From: Longilinea sp964536805 | GTDB taxonomy: Bacteria > Chloroflexota > Anaerolineae > Anaerolineales > Anaerolineaceae | Direction of reading: 5' to 3' | Assembly (NCBI GenBank): GCA_964536805.1 | Contig: CAZHYQ010000001.1 | Span: 298,116-362,115 of the forward strand | Length of the DNA: 64,000 nucleotides | Shown here: positions 50,304 to 59,200 of the stretch, piece after piece | How positions within the stretch are numbered: position 1 is the stretch's first letter | Layout: each line of letters opens with the position of its first letter | The notes under the pieces: model-generated | Told to the model about the DNA's origin: nothing | The model's database searches: none | The model's input: only the letters and a program-made list of their open reading frames with translations | Translations under genes and position numbers: made by a program

Positions 50304-51560
50304 ATGGCATTTGTAAGTCAATTAATTGGCAATCCGGTGACCGATCTGGACGGCGCCCAGGTTGGGGTATTGGAAGATCTGGTGGCAACCACCCTACCAG
50401 AGACCTCACATCCCGTTGTTGTAGCAATCGTTATTCGCCGGAAAAAACTTGAACTGGTGGTGCCGTATTCAGACATCACAGTCCTTTTTGCACACGGCAT
50501 TCCCCTGAATGTCAGGCGCGAGGAAATGCATACTTATACTCCGGGCGAAAATGATATTTTCTTGGTTCGGGACGTCATGGACAAACAAATCATCGATACC
50601 GATGATGTGCGCGTTGTGAGGGTAAACGATATCGAGCTGGTGCAAATTAACGGCAAGATCGTTGCCAGCAATGTCGATATCGGTACCATGGGCATTTTCA
50701 GGCGCATCGGCATGGCGCCGATTGCCCAAGGCGTCCTGAAAATGATCAAACGCGAGGTTAAGCCCAGTTATATTTCCTGGGATGACGTGGAATTATTTTC
50801 ACGCGAGCAATTTGTACGCCTGCGCGTTCCAGGCGGAAAATTGGATGATTTGCACCCTGCGGATATCGCCAATATTCTTTCGGACATGAACCGGACGCAA
50901 TCCAGCGAGTTGCTCGACACCCTCGACCTGGAGCAGTTGGCGGATACGTTGGAGGAAGTCGAAGAAGATTTTCAGGTCAGTCTGGTTGAAAACATGCCGG
51001 ACGAAAAAATTGCCGACGTGCTGGAGGAAATGTCGCCGGACGAGGCAGCCGACCTGTTGGCTGAGCTTCCCAAAGAGCGCAGTGAAATCCTGATTGGCTT
51101 GATGGAAGACGACGAGGCCGATGACGTCCGCAAATTGCTGACTTACCCGGAAGAATCTGCTGGCGGCATCATGACCACCGAATTCGTCACAGTTCATCCT
51201 GGCCTGACGGCCGACCAGACCATTCAATTTCTGCGTGAAACCGCACCGGATGTGGAACCGATCTTTTATGTCTACGTCGTCGATGCAGAGGAAAAATTGC
51301 TCGGCGTCTTCTCACTCAGTGAGTTGATTCTTGCCAAACCCGATTCGTTGGTAGAAGACTTCATGCATACCCGCATCGCCAGTGTGCAGCCCCTGGATGA
51401 TCAGGATGAGGTGGCTCAAATGATCGCACGCTATAACCTGCTCTCCATTCCGGTCGTTGATGAACAGAATGTGATTCAAGGCATTGTCACATCGGATGAT
51501 GCGCTGGATAAGATCATCCCCACCGTGTGGAAGAAACGCCTGCCGCGTTATTACCGCTAG
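50304..51560 (+). CDS. Soluble PRC-barrel/MgtE_N/CBS magnesium sensor-like protein
   Basis: Start ATG 50304 follows AGGAGG. The 418-residue protein has two PRC-barrel-like domains (residues ~1-85 and ~90-165), the MgtE N-terminal superhelical domain (~185-280: LHPADIANILSDMNRTQSSELLDTLDLEQLADTLEEVEEDF..., MSPDEAADLLAELP, YPEESAGGIMTTEFVTV) and a CBS pair (~275-410). In MgtE these domains bind Mg2+ and lock a C-terminal membrane pore. That pore is absent here: no hydrophobic helices occur. The gene is followed 27 nt later by an Nramp-like transporter, so it probably gates or senses for that protein. Confidence 0.88.
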   Translation: MAFVSQLIGNPVTDLDGAQVGVLEDLVATTLPETSHPVVVAIVIRRKKLELVVPYSDITVLFAHGIPLNVRREEMHTYTPGENDIFLVRDVMDKQIIDTDDVRVVRVNDIELVQINGKIVASNVDIGTMGIFRRIGMAPIAQGVLKMIKREVKPSYISWDDVELFSREQFVRLRVPGGKLDDLHPADIANILSDMNRTQSSELLDTLDLEQLADTLEEVEEDFQVSLVENMPDEKIADVLEEMSPDEAADLLAELPKERSEILIGLMEDDEADDVRKLLTYPEESAGGIMTTEFVTVHPGLTADQTIQFLRETAPDVEPIFYVYVVDAEEKLLGVFSLSELILAKPDSLVEDFMHTRIASVQPLDDQDEVAQMIARYNLLSIPVVDEQNVIQGIVTSDDALDKIIPTVWKKRLPRYYR

Positions 51561-51587
51561 TATTTTTGAGATGGCGTTGGGTGGATT

Positions 51588-52877
51588 ATGAACCAATCTA
51601 CACGGCTGAGTAATAAACAGATATTCGTTCGCACCCTAAAGCGGGTGCTCATATTTCTGTCGGTTTTTGGCCCGGCAACCATTACAGCCATGGCGGATAA
51701 TGATGCTTCGGGCGTGGCCACTTATTCCATTGCCGGTTCCACCCTGGGCTACCCCATCCTCTTTGCCCTGGGCATTATCACCATTTTGTTGGGAATCACC
51801 CAGGAAATGGGCATGCGGCTGACCGTGGTCACAAGGCGCGGGTTGGCAGATCTCATCCGCGAAAAATTCGGCGTAAAAGTGGCGCTGCTCATTTTTGGAG
51901 CGCTGCTGATTGCCAACATGGGCTCCATTATCGGCGATATGTCCGCAATTCGGACGACAACGAGTATTTTTAATCTGCCAGCCATACCTGCCCTTTTTAT
52001 CATGGTCATTTTGATTTTTCTCTTTGTGACCCGTGGAAATTACAAACTCACCCAATCGGTGATGCTCTTTTCCTGCCTTTTCTATTTAACGTATATTATT
52101 TCCGCCATCAAAGCCAAACCTGATTGGGGCATGGCACTTGGCAACCTGGTTTATCCGCATGGCGTCGAATTTACAAAAGAGTACATGCGTAGTTACCTGA
52201 TCATTGGCCTGGGAGTTTTAGGCACCACCATCACGCCGTGGGGCCAGTTCTTTGTCAGCAGTTTCGCGTTTGATAAAAAAATTGAGGAACGCAACCTGCG
52301 CTATTCCCAGTTTGAAACCTACCTGGGAGCATTTTTAACGGATTTCTTTTCCTTCTTCATGGTCGTGGCTACCGCGTCAACGCTTTTCGTACGCGGAATC
52401 GTGCTGGTGTCTGGCGAACAGGCAGCCATGGCCATTCAACCCTTCGCTGGCGAATTTGCCGGCGAGTTGTTTGCGATCGGGATTTTAAATGCCGGTTTTA
52501 TGGGCATCGTGGTCATTTCGCTGTCGACGGCTTATGCCTTCTCTGAGTTTTTTGGTCTTTCAGGCGGTCTTAACACTTCATTTAAACAGAGTAAAACCTT
52601 TTATATTATTTTCCTTGGCCAGCTCTTGACCGCGGCAGCCGTTGTGAGTTTTCCAGGCATCAACCTGTTTAAACTGGCCATTACCACCCAGGGCATCAAT
52701 GCCGTAATGCTGCCGCTGGTATTCTTCTATTTGATCAGTTTGAGCAGCAATCCGCGCATTATGAAAGAATATGTCAACAAACCGTTCCAAAAGTATTTTG
52801 CAATCGTTGGTACGGTTTTAATTTTTGTTGCCTCGGTAGCCAGCCTTAGCGCAGTTTTCTTCGGTCTGGGGGGGTGA
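51588..52877 (+). CDS. Nramp-family transporter, probably Mg2+-type (NRMT-like)
   Basis: The 429-residue protein has eleven or so membrane helices. TM1 reads FGPATITAMADNDASGVATYSIAG where Mn2+/Fe2+ Nramps have GPGxxxxxDPGN, and TM6 reads LGTTITPWGQFF where they have AxxMPH; the metal-selecting Met is replaced by Thr. Loss of that Met is a mark of Nramp-related magnesium transporters. The operon partner with MgtE_N and CBS domains supports Mg2+ as cargo. Without structural comparison Mn2+ cannot be excluded. Confidence 0.85.
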   Translation: MNQSTRLSNKQIFVRTLKRVLIFLSVFGPATITAMADNDASGVATYSIAGSTLGYPILFALGIITILLGITQEMGMRLTVVTRRGLADLIREKFGVKVALLIFGALLIANMGSIIGDMSAIRTTTSIFNLPAIPALFIMVILIFLFVTRGNYKLTQSVMLFSCLFYLTYIISAIKAKPDWGMALGNLVYPHGVEFTKEYMRSYLIIGLGVLGTTITPWGQFFVSSFAFDKKIEERNLRYSQFETYLGAFLTDFFSFFMVVATASTLFVRGIVLVSGEQAAMAIQPFAGEFAGELFAIGILNAGFMGIVVISLSTAYAFSEFFGLSGGLNTSFKQSKTFYIIFLGQLLTAAAVVSFPGINLFKLAITTQGINAVMLPLVFFYLISLSSNPRIMKEYVNKPFQKYFAIVGTVLIFVASVASLSAVFFGLGG

Positions 52878-52884
52878 CCTGGCG

Positions 52885-53460
52885 TCATCGGAACAGGCGA
52901 ATTAATCCTGCTGCACCGTAGGCAATCAGTGCTGCTCCGGCCAAATTGGTGACCACCGTCGTCCAAAGATAGCGCCACAACGGGACCTTGTAGATCCCAC
53001 TCATCAGACTGATAACTTTTGGACCAAATGCAGGGATCATGCGCCCGAAAATTAAGAAAATCGGGGAATCGACCGGGAATTGTCCCAGCTTGAAGGGCAG
53101 TTTTTTGCGTTGTTCCTCAAAGTTTGTAATGTTGCGTAAATGTCCGCCCAGATAATATTCCACCAGCGCAGCCAATGAATTTCCAAGGGTTGCAACCAGC
53201 ATGGCCTGCCATGGATGAAAAAGACCGCTGAGCACCGCCGTCAGGGGTTCCGATGGCACAGGCGAAGCACCCAGGATGCCGTAAATTGTGATGCTGACCA
53301 GGAACGCAAAAGGTCCAGCCCGGTGAATAAAATCTTTTACCTGGTTGATTTCGTTTGAAAAAAAATTTACCGCTACAAATAAAAGGATGAGCGTAAAGAC
53401 CAGGATCAAAATCGAGGTCAGGTTGGTTTTTTTAGGTTCAGGATTCGTCATAGATGCCAT
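52885..53460 (-). CDS. VTT/DedA-type membrane protein
   Basis: I take ATG 53460 as the start (191 residues); the open frame continues upstream through the tRNA-Pro gene and is not coding there. There are about five hydrophobic segments, and the VTT (SNARE-associated) motif ASPVPSEPLTAVLSGLFHPWQAMLVATLGNSLAALVEYYLGGHLR with re-entrant helix features and FGRMIPAFGPKVISLMSGIYKVPLWRYL. DedA-like proteins include phospholipid scramblases/flippases for undecaprenyl-phosphate and PE. The specific substrate is unknown. Confidence 0.85.
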   Translation of the reverse strand: MASMTNPEPKKTNLTSILILVFTLILLFVAVNFFSNEINQVKDFIHRAGPFAFLVSITIYGILGASPVPSEPLTAVLSGLFHPWQAMLVATLGNSLAALVEYYLGGHLRNITNFEEQRKKLPFKLGQFPVDSPIFLIFGRMIPAFGPKVISLMSGIYKVPLWRYLWTTVVTNLAGAALIAYGAAGLIRLFR

Positions 53461-53582
53461 GGCGTTCGAAGGATGCAGCAAAGCCTGATTGTAACATGGA
53501 AAAAGGAACTGGATTACCTGCCCGGTTTGGCTGGAACAGCAATCCCGGGCAGCGTTTTCCAATATGTTTCTATAAAAATATA

Positions 53583-53616
53583 TAAAAAAAAGACAGGTAG
53601 TCCGTTCCCTGTCTTT
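53583..53616 (-). terminator. Terminator of tRNA-Pro
   Basis: Reverse strand stem AAAGACAGG/CCTGTCTTT with a 10-nt loop and T7 tract. Confidence 0.85.
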
Positions 53617-53626
53617 GCGAGCCACC

Positions 53627-53703
<77 letters not shown>

Positions 53704-53755
53704 ATTGACGAACGCTATTATAAGCGCGATTTTCGCTTTTGGCAACCCTTCTAAT

Positions 53756-54508
53756 TTACACTGTCCCCCAGGCATAGAACGTCGGCACAAAAAGGATGCG
53801 CTCACCCTTATCCCAGGCGGCCGCATCCAGGTTGCGCAGGGCATCCAGGCGGTCTTTGGAAAGGACGTGTCCTAAATCCGCTTGCAACACAGCCCATTCC
53901 GATTCCCAAGCGTTAAAAGATGGCGCCTCATTCCATTGCCCGCCCAACAGCCCGCTATGAACATCAAATAATCCGGCCTGGTGAAACAAAGCACTCAATT
54001 TGCGGCCCATATTCGGGTCGGCGCCCTGGCTTTGAAGTGCCTGGCCCTGCAAATATCCCAATTCGGCGAGCGAAGCCGGATAATCGATTCGTCCGCCATA
54101 ATCGGGTTCAGCCAGAGCGATGACTAACCCACCCGGCCGGGTGACGCGTTTCATTTCTTTCAGAATTGCATCAGGCTCATTCACCCACAGTAAGAAATAA
54201 TGGCAAATGACTGCATCAAAGGCTGCATAACTTGCAGGCAGCGCAGCTGCATCCGCTGCAGCCAGCTGGCTTTGGGGAGCATAAAGCCGTGCCTGGCCCA
54301 GGTAATCCTGGCGCAGATCGATGCCGAATAGAGTAGAGCCCGGCAGTAAATGCTGCATTGAACCCAGTACCGCACCGGTTCCGCAGCCGGTTTCAAGGAT
54401 TCGGTGATAATTTGCCAACCGTACTTGCTGAACAATATACTGCCGGATTTCCTCTGTCCACCGGGTTTGTTGAACAAAGCGCCGGTGCCAATCCTGCGGC
54501 GTAATCAT
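53756..54508 (-). CDS. Class I SAM-dependent methyltransferase
   Basis: The start is taken as ATG 54508, 4 nt behind the stop of the upstream gene (250 residues); an in-frame ATG at 54544 would overlap that gene. Methyltransferase motifs: ILETGCGTGAVLGSM (motif I), LFGIDLRQDYLGQA (II), LPASYAAFDAVICHYFLLWVNEP (IV) and MKRVTRPGGLVIALAEPDYGG (V/VI). It belongs to the UbiE/COQ5-like group. As last gene of the radical SAM/Cys-tail operon it could modify the same product, but this is inference. Confidence 0.88.
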   Translation of the reverse strand: MITPQDWHRRFVQQTRWTEEIRQYIVQQVRLANYHRILETGCGTGAVLGSMQHLLPGSTLFGIDLRQDYLGQARLYAPQSQLAAADAAALPASYAAFDAVICHYFLLWVNEPDAILKEMKRVTRPGGLVIALAEPDYGGRIDYPASLAELGYLQGQALQSQGADPNMGRKLSALFHQAGLFDVHSGLLGGQWNEAPSFNAWESEWAVLQADLGHVLSKDRLDALRNLDAAAWDKGERILFVPTFYAWGTV

Positions 54509-54512
54509 AAAA

Positions 54513-55673
54513 TCAGCGGTTGTTCCAGATGGTGTTCCAGTCATCGGTCAGGAAGTTTCCCAACACCTTCAATTCCCCTTGAGATGGAAGCACATCGCCG
54601 TCCGGCTCAACATACAACCAGGCTTTTCCCTCGCCCTGCGGGGGAAGTTCATTATCGCCCATTATTTCCAGAGCCACAGGATGCTGGCGGGAATAGGGAA
54701 CCGGCAAATCCCAGACCATTTGCATGTTCATTTCAGCAACTTTATGCCCGGCGAGGTCCAATGCAGCCATTAATTCATCGTTTTCGGTACTGAGTGAAAT
54801 GGAATTGACACCCATCCGGCCAAGTCTTGCCACCAGATCGGGTGCCAGGTCGGCATTATTCGCGGTGACCGTGAGATGAACGGTGACAAATATATCTTCC
54901 GCCAGCGTGTCGCGCAGCGCTTCCCAGGCCTGGTCATCATCAGGATCAAGCACGACCATGACGTGATCCAGACCGCTGAGCAGCAATTGATGCAGGTATG
55001 CATGGTCGGATAGCTGCAACCCGCTGGTGAGCAGCCCGGTTACCTGGCCCAGTTCTTCTGCTTTTTGAATAATTTCTGGCAGGTCGGGGCGCAGGGTGGC
55101 CTCGCCGCCTGTAAAGACTATATGAGGAATGCCCGCGTCCCAGGCTTTCTTGAGAATGGTTCCCCATTCTTCGGTTAAAAGCTCGCGCTTGACGCGTTCC
55201 ACGGGGGTCACCCCCTTCATGGCGCCGTCTTCAATGCGGTACGTCAGGGCACAATCCAGGCGGTATGGGGCCAGGAGGGCGCCGGAATAGATCTCCCTGC
55301 GCGCCATTCCAAGAAACGTGATCGGATCGAGATCCGGCGTTTTATTGAGTGTGTCGATGCGGTCCTTAAAATTACGTAAGTCCTTTTTTGCTTCCTCGGC
55401 AGTCACGCGGTAACGGTCGGTGACCAGGCGGATAATTTCGTCCTCAGGCGTGCGTTGGATCAGGTGATAGGCAAATTCGGTGGCGGTCTGATTCAAGTGC
55501 AGCACCGTGCTGGCATTAATGATCAGTAAACCATTGCCATCCGGATCAATTCTCAGATGCATCCGCAGCGGCGTTTCTGCGTCCGCTGGCGCCTGATAAT
55601 GATAGATGCCCACCGGCAAGATCAGCGCGGGCGGGAAAAATCGGGACCAGAATTGGTTGAGGATATTTGGCAT
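54513..55673 (-). CDS. Degenerate radical SAM paralogue without cluster cysteines
   Basis: The 386-residue protein aligns along its length with the radical SAM enzyme encoded just upstream: PqqD-like RRE region (~20-110, GIYHYQAP...LRIDPDGNGLLIINASTVLHLNQ), then the barrel. Where the active enzyme has YQCNNACSHC, this one has YRIEDGAMKG; all three cluster cysteines are replaced (Ile147, Ala151, Gly154). The SAM-binding GGE (FTGGEATLRPDL) remains. The SPASM region ends early (VEPDGDVLPSQGELKVLGNF) and lacks its cysteines. It cannot hold the usual 4Fe-4S cluster, so it probably binds peptide or the active paralogue as a partner. AGGAGAGAAG precedes ATG 55673. Confidence 0.88.
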   Translation of the reverse strand: MPNILNQFWSRFFPPALILPVGIYHYQAPADAETPLRMHLRIDPDGNGLLIINASTVLHLNQTATEFAYHLIQRTPEDEIIRLVTDRYRVTAEEAKKDLRNFKDRIDTLNKTPDLDPITFLGMARREIYSGALLAPYRLDCALTYRIEDGAMKGVTPVERVKRELLTEEWGTILKKAWDAGIPHIVFTGGEATLRPDLPEIIQKAEELGQVTGLLTSGLQLSDHAYLHQLLLSGLDHVMVVLDPDDDQAWEALRDTLAEDIFVTVHLTVTANNADLAPDLVARLGRMGVNSISLSTENDELMAALDLAGHKVAEMNMQMVWDLPVPYSRQHPVALEIMGDNELPPQGEGKAWLYVEPDGDVLPSQGELKVLGNFLTDDWNTIWNNR

Positions 55674-55688
55674 GTTCTTCTCTCCTGA

Positions 55689-57071
55689 TCAGGAGGTAAT
55701 GGACAGAACGGACTGAACGGGTTGCTGATGGCTCCGCGCCAATGGGCAGCCGCCGCCGCATTCCGGCAGTAATTTGCAGCTTAAGCAATCAATGGGAAGA
55801 TCTTTCCGTTCCCGCAAGGAAACCGAAAGCTCATGATTCCAAATAGAATCCCAGGAATCGGTGAGCAAATTACCCAGCGGCTGGTAATAGGACTGGCAGG
55901 GCAGAACGCCGCCGTCCGGCTCAACGCACATGTTGTACAAGGCAGCGGTGCAGCCTTTTACGCCTAATTCCATTTGCAAGGGGTCGAAGTGGCAATACTG
56001 GGTGGGCGTATACCAGATTAATCGCTGCTGATGGGTTTCTGTCCGCTGCTGCGCCAGAGTCAACAAGGGCGGCAGTGCGGTTTCAGGCAAACCGGTTCCA
56101 ACCGTCTCGCCGTGTCCGGAGTAGATCAAAGCGTTCAGCCCCACGGTCGGCACGCCAGTTTCGGCCAAAAAATCGAGTGTCTCAGCCAGGAATGGCGAGT
56201 TCCGCTGGAGCAGCGTAGTGTTGGTCATGACGAAAAGATTGGTATCCAACGCATTGCGCAGGCCTGCTGTGGTTTCTTTCCAGGCACCCGGGTGAGCCAC
56301 CAATTCATCATGGATAGCCGGGTCATGAGACTCGAGCGTGATTTGCACATGATCCAGGCCGGCGTCCGCCAAATGGCGGACGAACGCCACATCCTTCAAA
56401 CGTCGGCCGTTGGTATTAATGCCGGTGATTTGTCCGTTCTTTTCCGCGTGCGCAATCAACTCGGGCAGATCCTCGCGCAGGGTTGGTTCGCCGCCGGTAA
56501 AAACGATATGCGGTATGCCCAGGTCCCATAACTTATCAAGAATTTGAAACCACTGCTCTGTCTTGAGTTGCGGAAAGCTGCGCGAGCGGGCATTATAACA
56601 GTGCGAACAGGCATTATTGCACTGGTAGGTCAATGCCAGGTCCATGCGGTAAGGTGCGCTCGGGCGCACCGAAAACGGCGGGAGAACCTCCAGATCCATC
56701 TCATGCACCGGGCATGGCCCATCCGGGGCGAGCAGGTCCTCAATTTTTTTGGCAACCAGGTCAAAGTCAGGCCCCAACGTTTCCCGCGGTGCGTTGAATG
56801 CCCTTGCCAGGCTTTTTAGCGCCAGCGGCCTGGGAATTCTTTGCAGCGCCAGGAAAGCCATAAAGGTCGCTGAAGGGTTGAAATGATAAACCCTGGCGGC
56901 GTTGACCAATAATAAACCGCTGCCGTCTGGATTGATGCGAAGGTGCGCCCGCACTTTCTCCTGCTGGTCTTCACGCAAAAAATGATAGACACCGGCTTTC
57001 GGCGGAGAAATAGCCCGCTGGCCGAATTCATCCAAATTCATCAGCGCTTTCAGTGGGGCAAACCAGGCCAT
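55689..57071 (-). CDS. RRE-radical SAM-SPASM peptide maturase
   Basis: The start is ATG 57071, overlapping the TAA stop of the upstream DUF2207-like gene (TAATG); a longer frame to 57131 is a shadow of the Cys-Ala tail. The 460-residue protein has a PqqD-like RRE region (~25-115, LRINPDGSGLLLVNAARVYHFNPSATF), the radical SAM core with CNNACSHC (C151, C155, C158) and FTGGEPTLREDL, and a C-terminal SPASM domain with GCTAALYNMCVEPDGGVLPC and DCLSCKLLPECGGGCPLA. This architecture is shared by enzymes that modify ribosomally made peptides through thioether or other crosslinks. Coupling to the tail gene suggests that the tail is its substrate. Confidence 0.9.
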   Translation of the reverse strand: MAWFAPLKALMNLDEFGQRAISPPKAGVYHFLREDQQEKVRAHLRINPDGSGLLLVNAARVYHFNPSATFMAFLALQRIPRPLALKSLARAFNAPRETLGPDFDLVAKKIEDLLAPDGPCPVHEMDLEVLPPFSVRPSAPYRMDLALTYQCNNACSHCYNARSRSFPQLKTEQWFQILDKLWDLGIPHIVFTGGEPTLREDLPELIAHAEKNGQITGINTNGRRLKDVAFVRHLADAGLDHVQITLESHDPAIHDELVAHPGAWKETTAGLRNALDTNLFVMTNTTLLQRNSPFLAETLDFLAETGVPTVGLNALIYSGHGETVGTGLPETALPPLLTLAQQRTETHQQRLIWYTPTQYCHFDPLQMELGVKGCTAALYNMCVEPDGGVLPCQSYYQPLGNLLTDSWDSIWNHELSVSLRERKDLPIDCLSCKLLPECGGGCPLARSHQQPVQSVLSITS

Positions 57072-58813
57072 TAGCGGCCGCCTCCGGCACAGGCGCAAGC
57101 ACAACCCGCACAGGCACAGGCACAGGCACACGAATGGCCACCGCCGCCGCCAGTGGAGCGATAGCTCCCACCCGTACTGACAGGTATCGGGTTGGTCTTG
57201 TTGGTGATGCCGCCGGTAAATCCAGTGATATCACCCACGACATTGGAAGAGAAGGATTGTATTCCGCCGACCACCGAAGCCGCGAACGAACCGCCAGGCA
57301 AGCTGGGTAGCGATATGGTAGAACCGCCGCCGCCGGAGGAGGTCGACGGCCGCGCCATCGAACCGCCGGAAGTGGCCACCGTATTCCCGCCAAAACTACC
57401 GGAGCCCATGCCGGGGTCATAGCGCCACCACCAGTTCGGCACGATCACCGGACCGCTGCCAAAGGTTTGTTTGGTGCGGTCGTCGAATTTATCATCCAAC
57501 ATCGTCCAGCCCATGGTATCGTCAAATTTCTGCACTTTGACTTCCGGCGTTTCGGCGCTCTCGACCTGTTCCCAGGCCTTCGTCATGATGTCCTTATAAT
57601 AGGCGACAGTCTCTTTTGAACTGAAGCCTTTCATGGCGGTCTGTACGCTCTTGACCAGGTTGATGACCACATCCTGCAGGGCGGCTCGTTTTTCCTTGGC
57701 ATTATCCAATAGCATCGCCTTGAGAAAATCGATTTCGTAGGTGCGCAGGTCTGGCGGTTGAGGATCGCTGAGTTTGATCTTAAGCGGCTCCTTGGTGACC
57801 ACCTCTGCGGCGCCTTTCTTCAACGCCGAGAATAGGATCATGGTCATGATCTTATCCAGCGGCTGCTCCATTAATATGGCAGCCTCGACCGCCGTCAGAC
57901 CCCGTTTGATTCCATTGCCCTCCAGGGCAATCTTGGGTGGCAAATATTGCAGTTTGCGTTTCTGGCTTCCTCGAATTGAAGCGTAAAAGATCAAAATAAA
58001 GAACCCGCCAAAAGCAGCGCAGCAACCAAATCCCAGGATGTTATTCCAGAACCCGCTGCCCACGCTAACCACCGGTGCCTGATTGAACTCACTTTTGCTG
58101 CGAATTGCGCTGGCATCGGTGATCAAACGGGACGGGAATGATCCCCCAAAAATGTAGGAATCCATCGTGCTGGCTTCCTCGTTATACCAACGATAATACA
58201 CCCCGCCGGCGCTGTCGAAACCGCTCTGGTTCGGATCGGTGGTACCCGGCCAGCCCTGCGGCGGATAGTAACGCGGTTCGCTTTCTTTCAACCCCGGCGG
58301 CAGGAATAACGTGACCGTCATCTTCGTCTTACCGGCCACCGTTCCGGCTTCGAATGTGTTGGGTTGGAACTGGAAACTGGCATAATCCTCGCCGTTTACC
58401 TGAGCATCGGCTTTGTAAAGGACATCCTTGACGCCGGTTATTTGAAAGCCAACTTTTCCAGTTTGCCCTGGCTTGATGGCGTTAGGGCGCAAGTCCAGCA
58501 TGACGGCATTTGTTACATAATCCGAATTGGAAATCTTGGTGATTGGCGTGCCGTTGAGATCGCCTTTGGCATTATTCGCAGACCACTGCGAATCCTGGGG
58601 CATGATGATGTCAACGAACTCCATATCAGCGCCGCTGGGTTCATTGGCAAAGGTAAAGGTGTACTCAATGGTTGCCGTGCCATCGGCATCGATATAAAAA
58701 TTGACTTCCTGTTCATTAACCTGGAAGTAATAGGATTGCGCGGCTACTGGCTGCAGCATGGCAACGAGCAGCAGCAGCGCCGTTAGGATTCCCCACCAAC
58801 GGTAACGCTTCAT
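57071..58813 (-). CDS. DUF2207-like membrane protein with C-terminal Cys-Ala repeat tail
   Basis: The 580-residue protein has a signal peptide (residues 1-25, MKRYRWWGILTALLLLVAML...AAQ), an outer beta-rich domain (~26-250, as in DUF2207), one membrane helix (~256-280, with two adjacent Cys) and a cytoplasmic helical part (~285-450). The last ~120 residues are Gly/Ser-rich and end HSCACACACAGCACACAGGGR: seven cysteines alternating with alanine. By this topology the tail is inside the cell, open to the radical SAM enzyme whose start codon overlaps this gene's stop. Function unknown; I recognise no described family with this ending next to such a maturase. Confidence 0.87.
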   Translation of the reverse strand: MKRYRWWGILTALLLLVAMLQPVAAQSYYFQVNEQEVNFYIDADGTATIEYTFTFANEPSGADMEFVDIIMPQDSQWSANNAKGDLNGTPITKISNSDYVTNAVMLDLRPNAIKPGQTGKVGFQITGVKDVLYKADAQVNGEDYASFQFQPNTFEAGTVAGKTKMTVTLFLPPGLKESEPRYYPPQGWPGTTDPNQSGFDSAGGVYYRWYNEEASTMDSYIFGGSFPSRLITDASAIRSKSEFNQAPVVSVGSGFWNNILGFGCCAAFGGFFILIFYASIRGSQKRKLQYLPPKIALEGNGIKRGLTAVEAAILMEQPLDKIMTMILFSALKKGAAEVVTKEPLKIKLSDPQPPDLRTYEIDFLKAMLLDNAKEKRAALQDVVINLVKSVQTAMKGFSSKETVAYYKDIMTKAWEQVESAETPEVKVQKFDDTMGWTMLDDKFDDRTKQTFGSGPVIVPNWWWRYDPGMGSGSFGGNTVATSGGSMARPSTSSGGGGSTISLPSLPGGSFAASVVGGIQSFSSNVVGDITGFTGGITNKTNPIPVSTGGSYRSTGGGGGHSCACACACAGCACACAGGGR

Positions 58814-58837
58814 ACCACACCCTCCCTGAAATAAGGC

Positions 58838-59200
58838 TTACCACTTGGGTTCTTCGGTCAGTTGATAGGTCGTGCCGCAGGATGGGCAGGTGACAAATGG
58901 GGCACCTGCAACCATTTTGATATTTTCTGAAGTTAAAGTCCCCCCGCAGGACTTGCACTTGAGCGCATCCAGATTGACATCGCCGCTCAAGTCGATTTTT
59001 ACGGTTACATCCTCTTTTTCGCCGCCTGGTTTCTTCCGGCCAGCCAGGAAAACCAACACCAAGCCGATCGCTACGCTAATAATCCCCACTACCAGCCAAC
59101 CGGTATTTCCTTGTGGGCTGAAGGTTGCCCAGATAAAAAGCACGCCGAAAAGAATCAAAATCGCCGCGATAATATAGGCTATGGTTTTTCCAGCATTCAT
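58838..59200 (-). CDS. Small membrane protein with zinc ribbon
   Basis: The 120-residue protein has two membrane helices (~8-28 and ~36-54), a short charged stretch, and a C-terminal zinc ribbon (CKSCGGTLTSENIKMVAGAPFVTCPSCG). It is the first gene of the five-gene leftward operon and ends 24 nt before the DUF2207-like gene. Its role is unknown; the ribbon might act with the Cys-tailed protein. Confidence 0.8.
   Translation of the reverse strand: MNAGKTIAYIIAAILILFGVLFIWATFSPQGNTGWLVVGIISVAIGLVLVFLAGRKKPGGEKEDVTVKIDLSGDVNLDALKCKSCGGTLTSENIKMVAGAPFVTCPSCGTTYQLTEEPKW

Noticed and set aside
54513..55673. Second radical SAM gene as a pseudogene
   Set aside because: The frame is full length with a good ribosome binding site and retains conserved RRE and GGE regions; only the cluster ligands have changed, which fits a non-catalytic protein better than decay.
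57072..57131. N-terminal extension MCLCLCLCGLCLRLC of the radical SAM maturase
   Set aside because: It is the Cys-Ala tail of the upstream gene read in another frame; the overlapping ATG at 57071 starts a normal family N-terminus.
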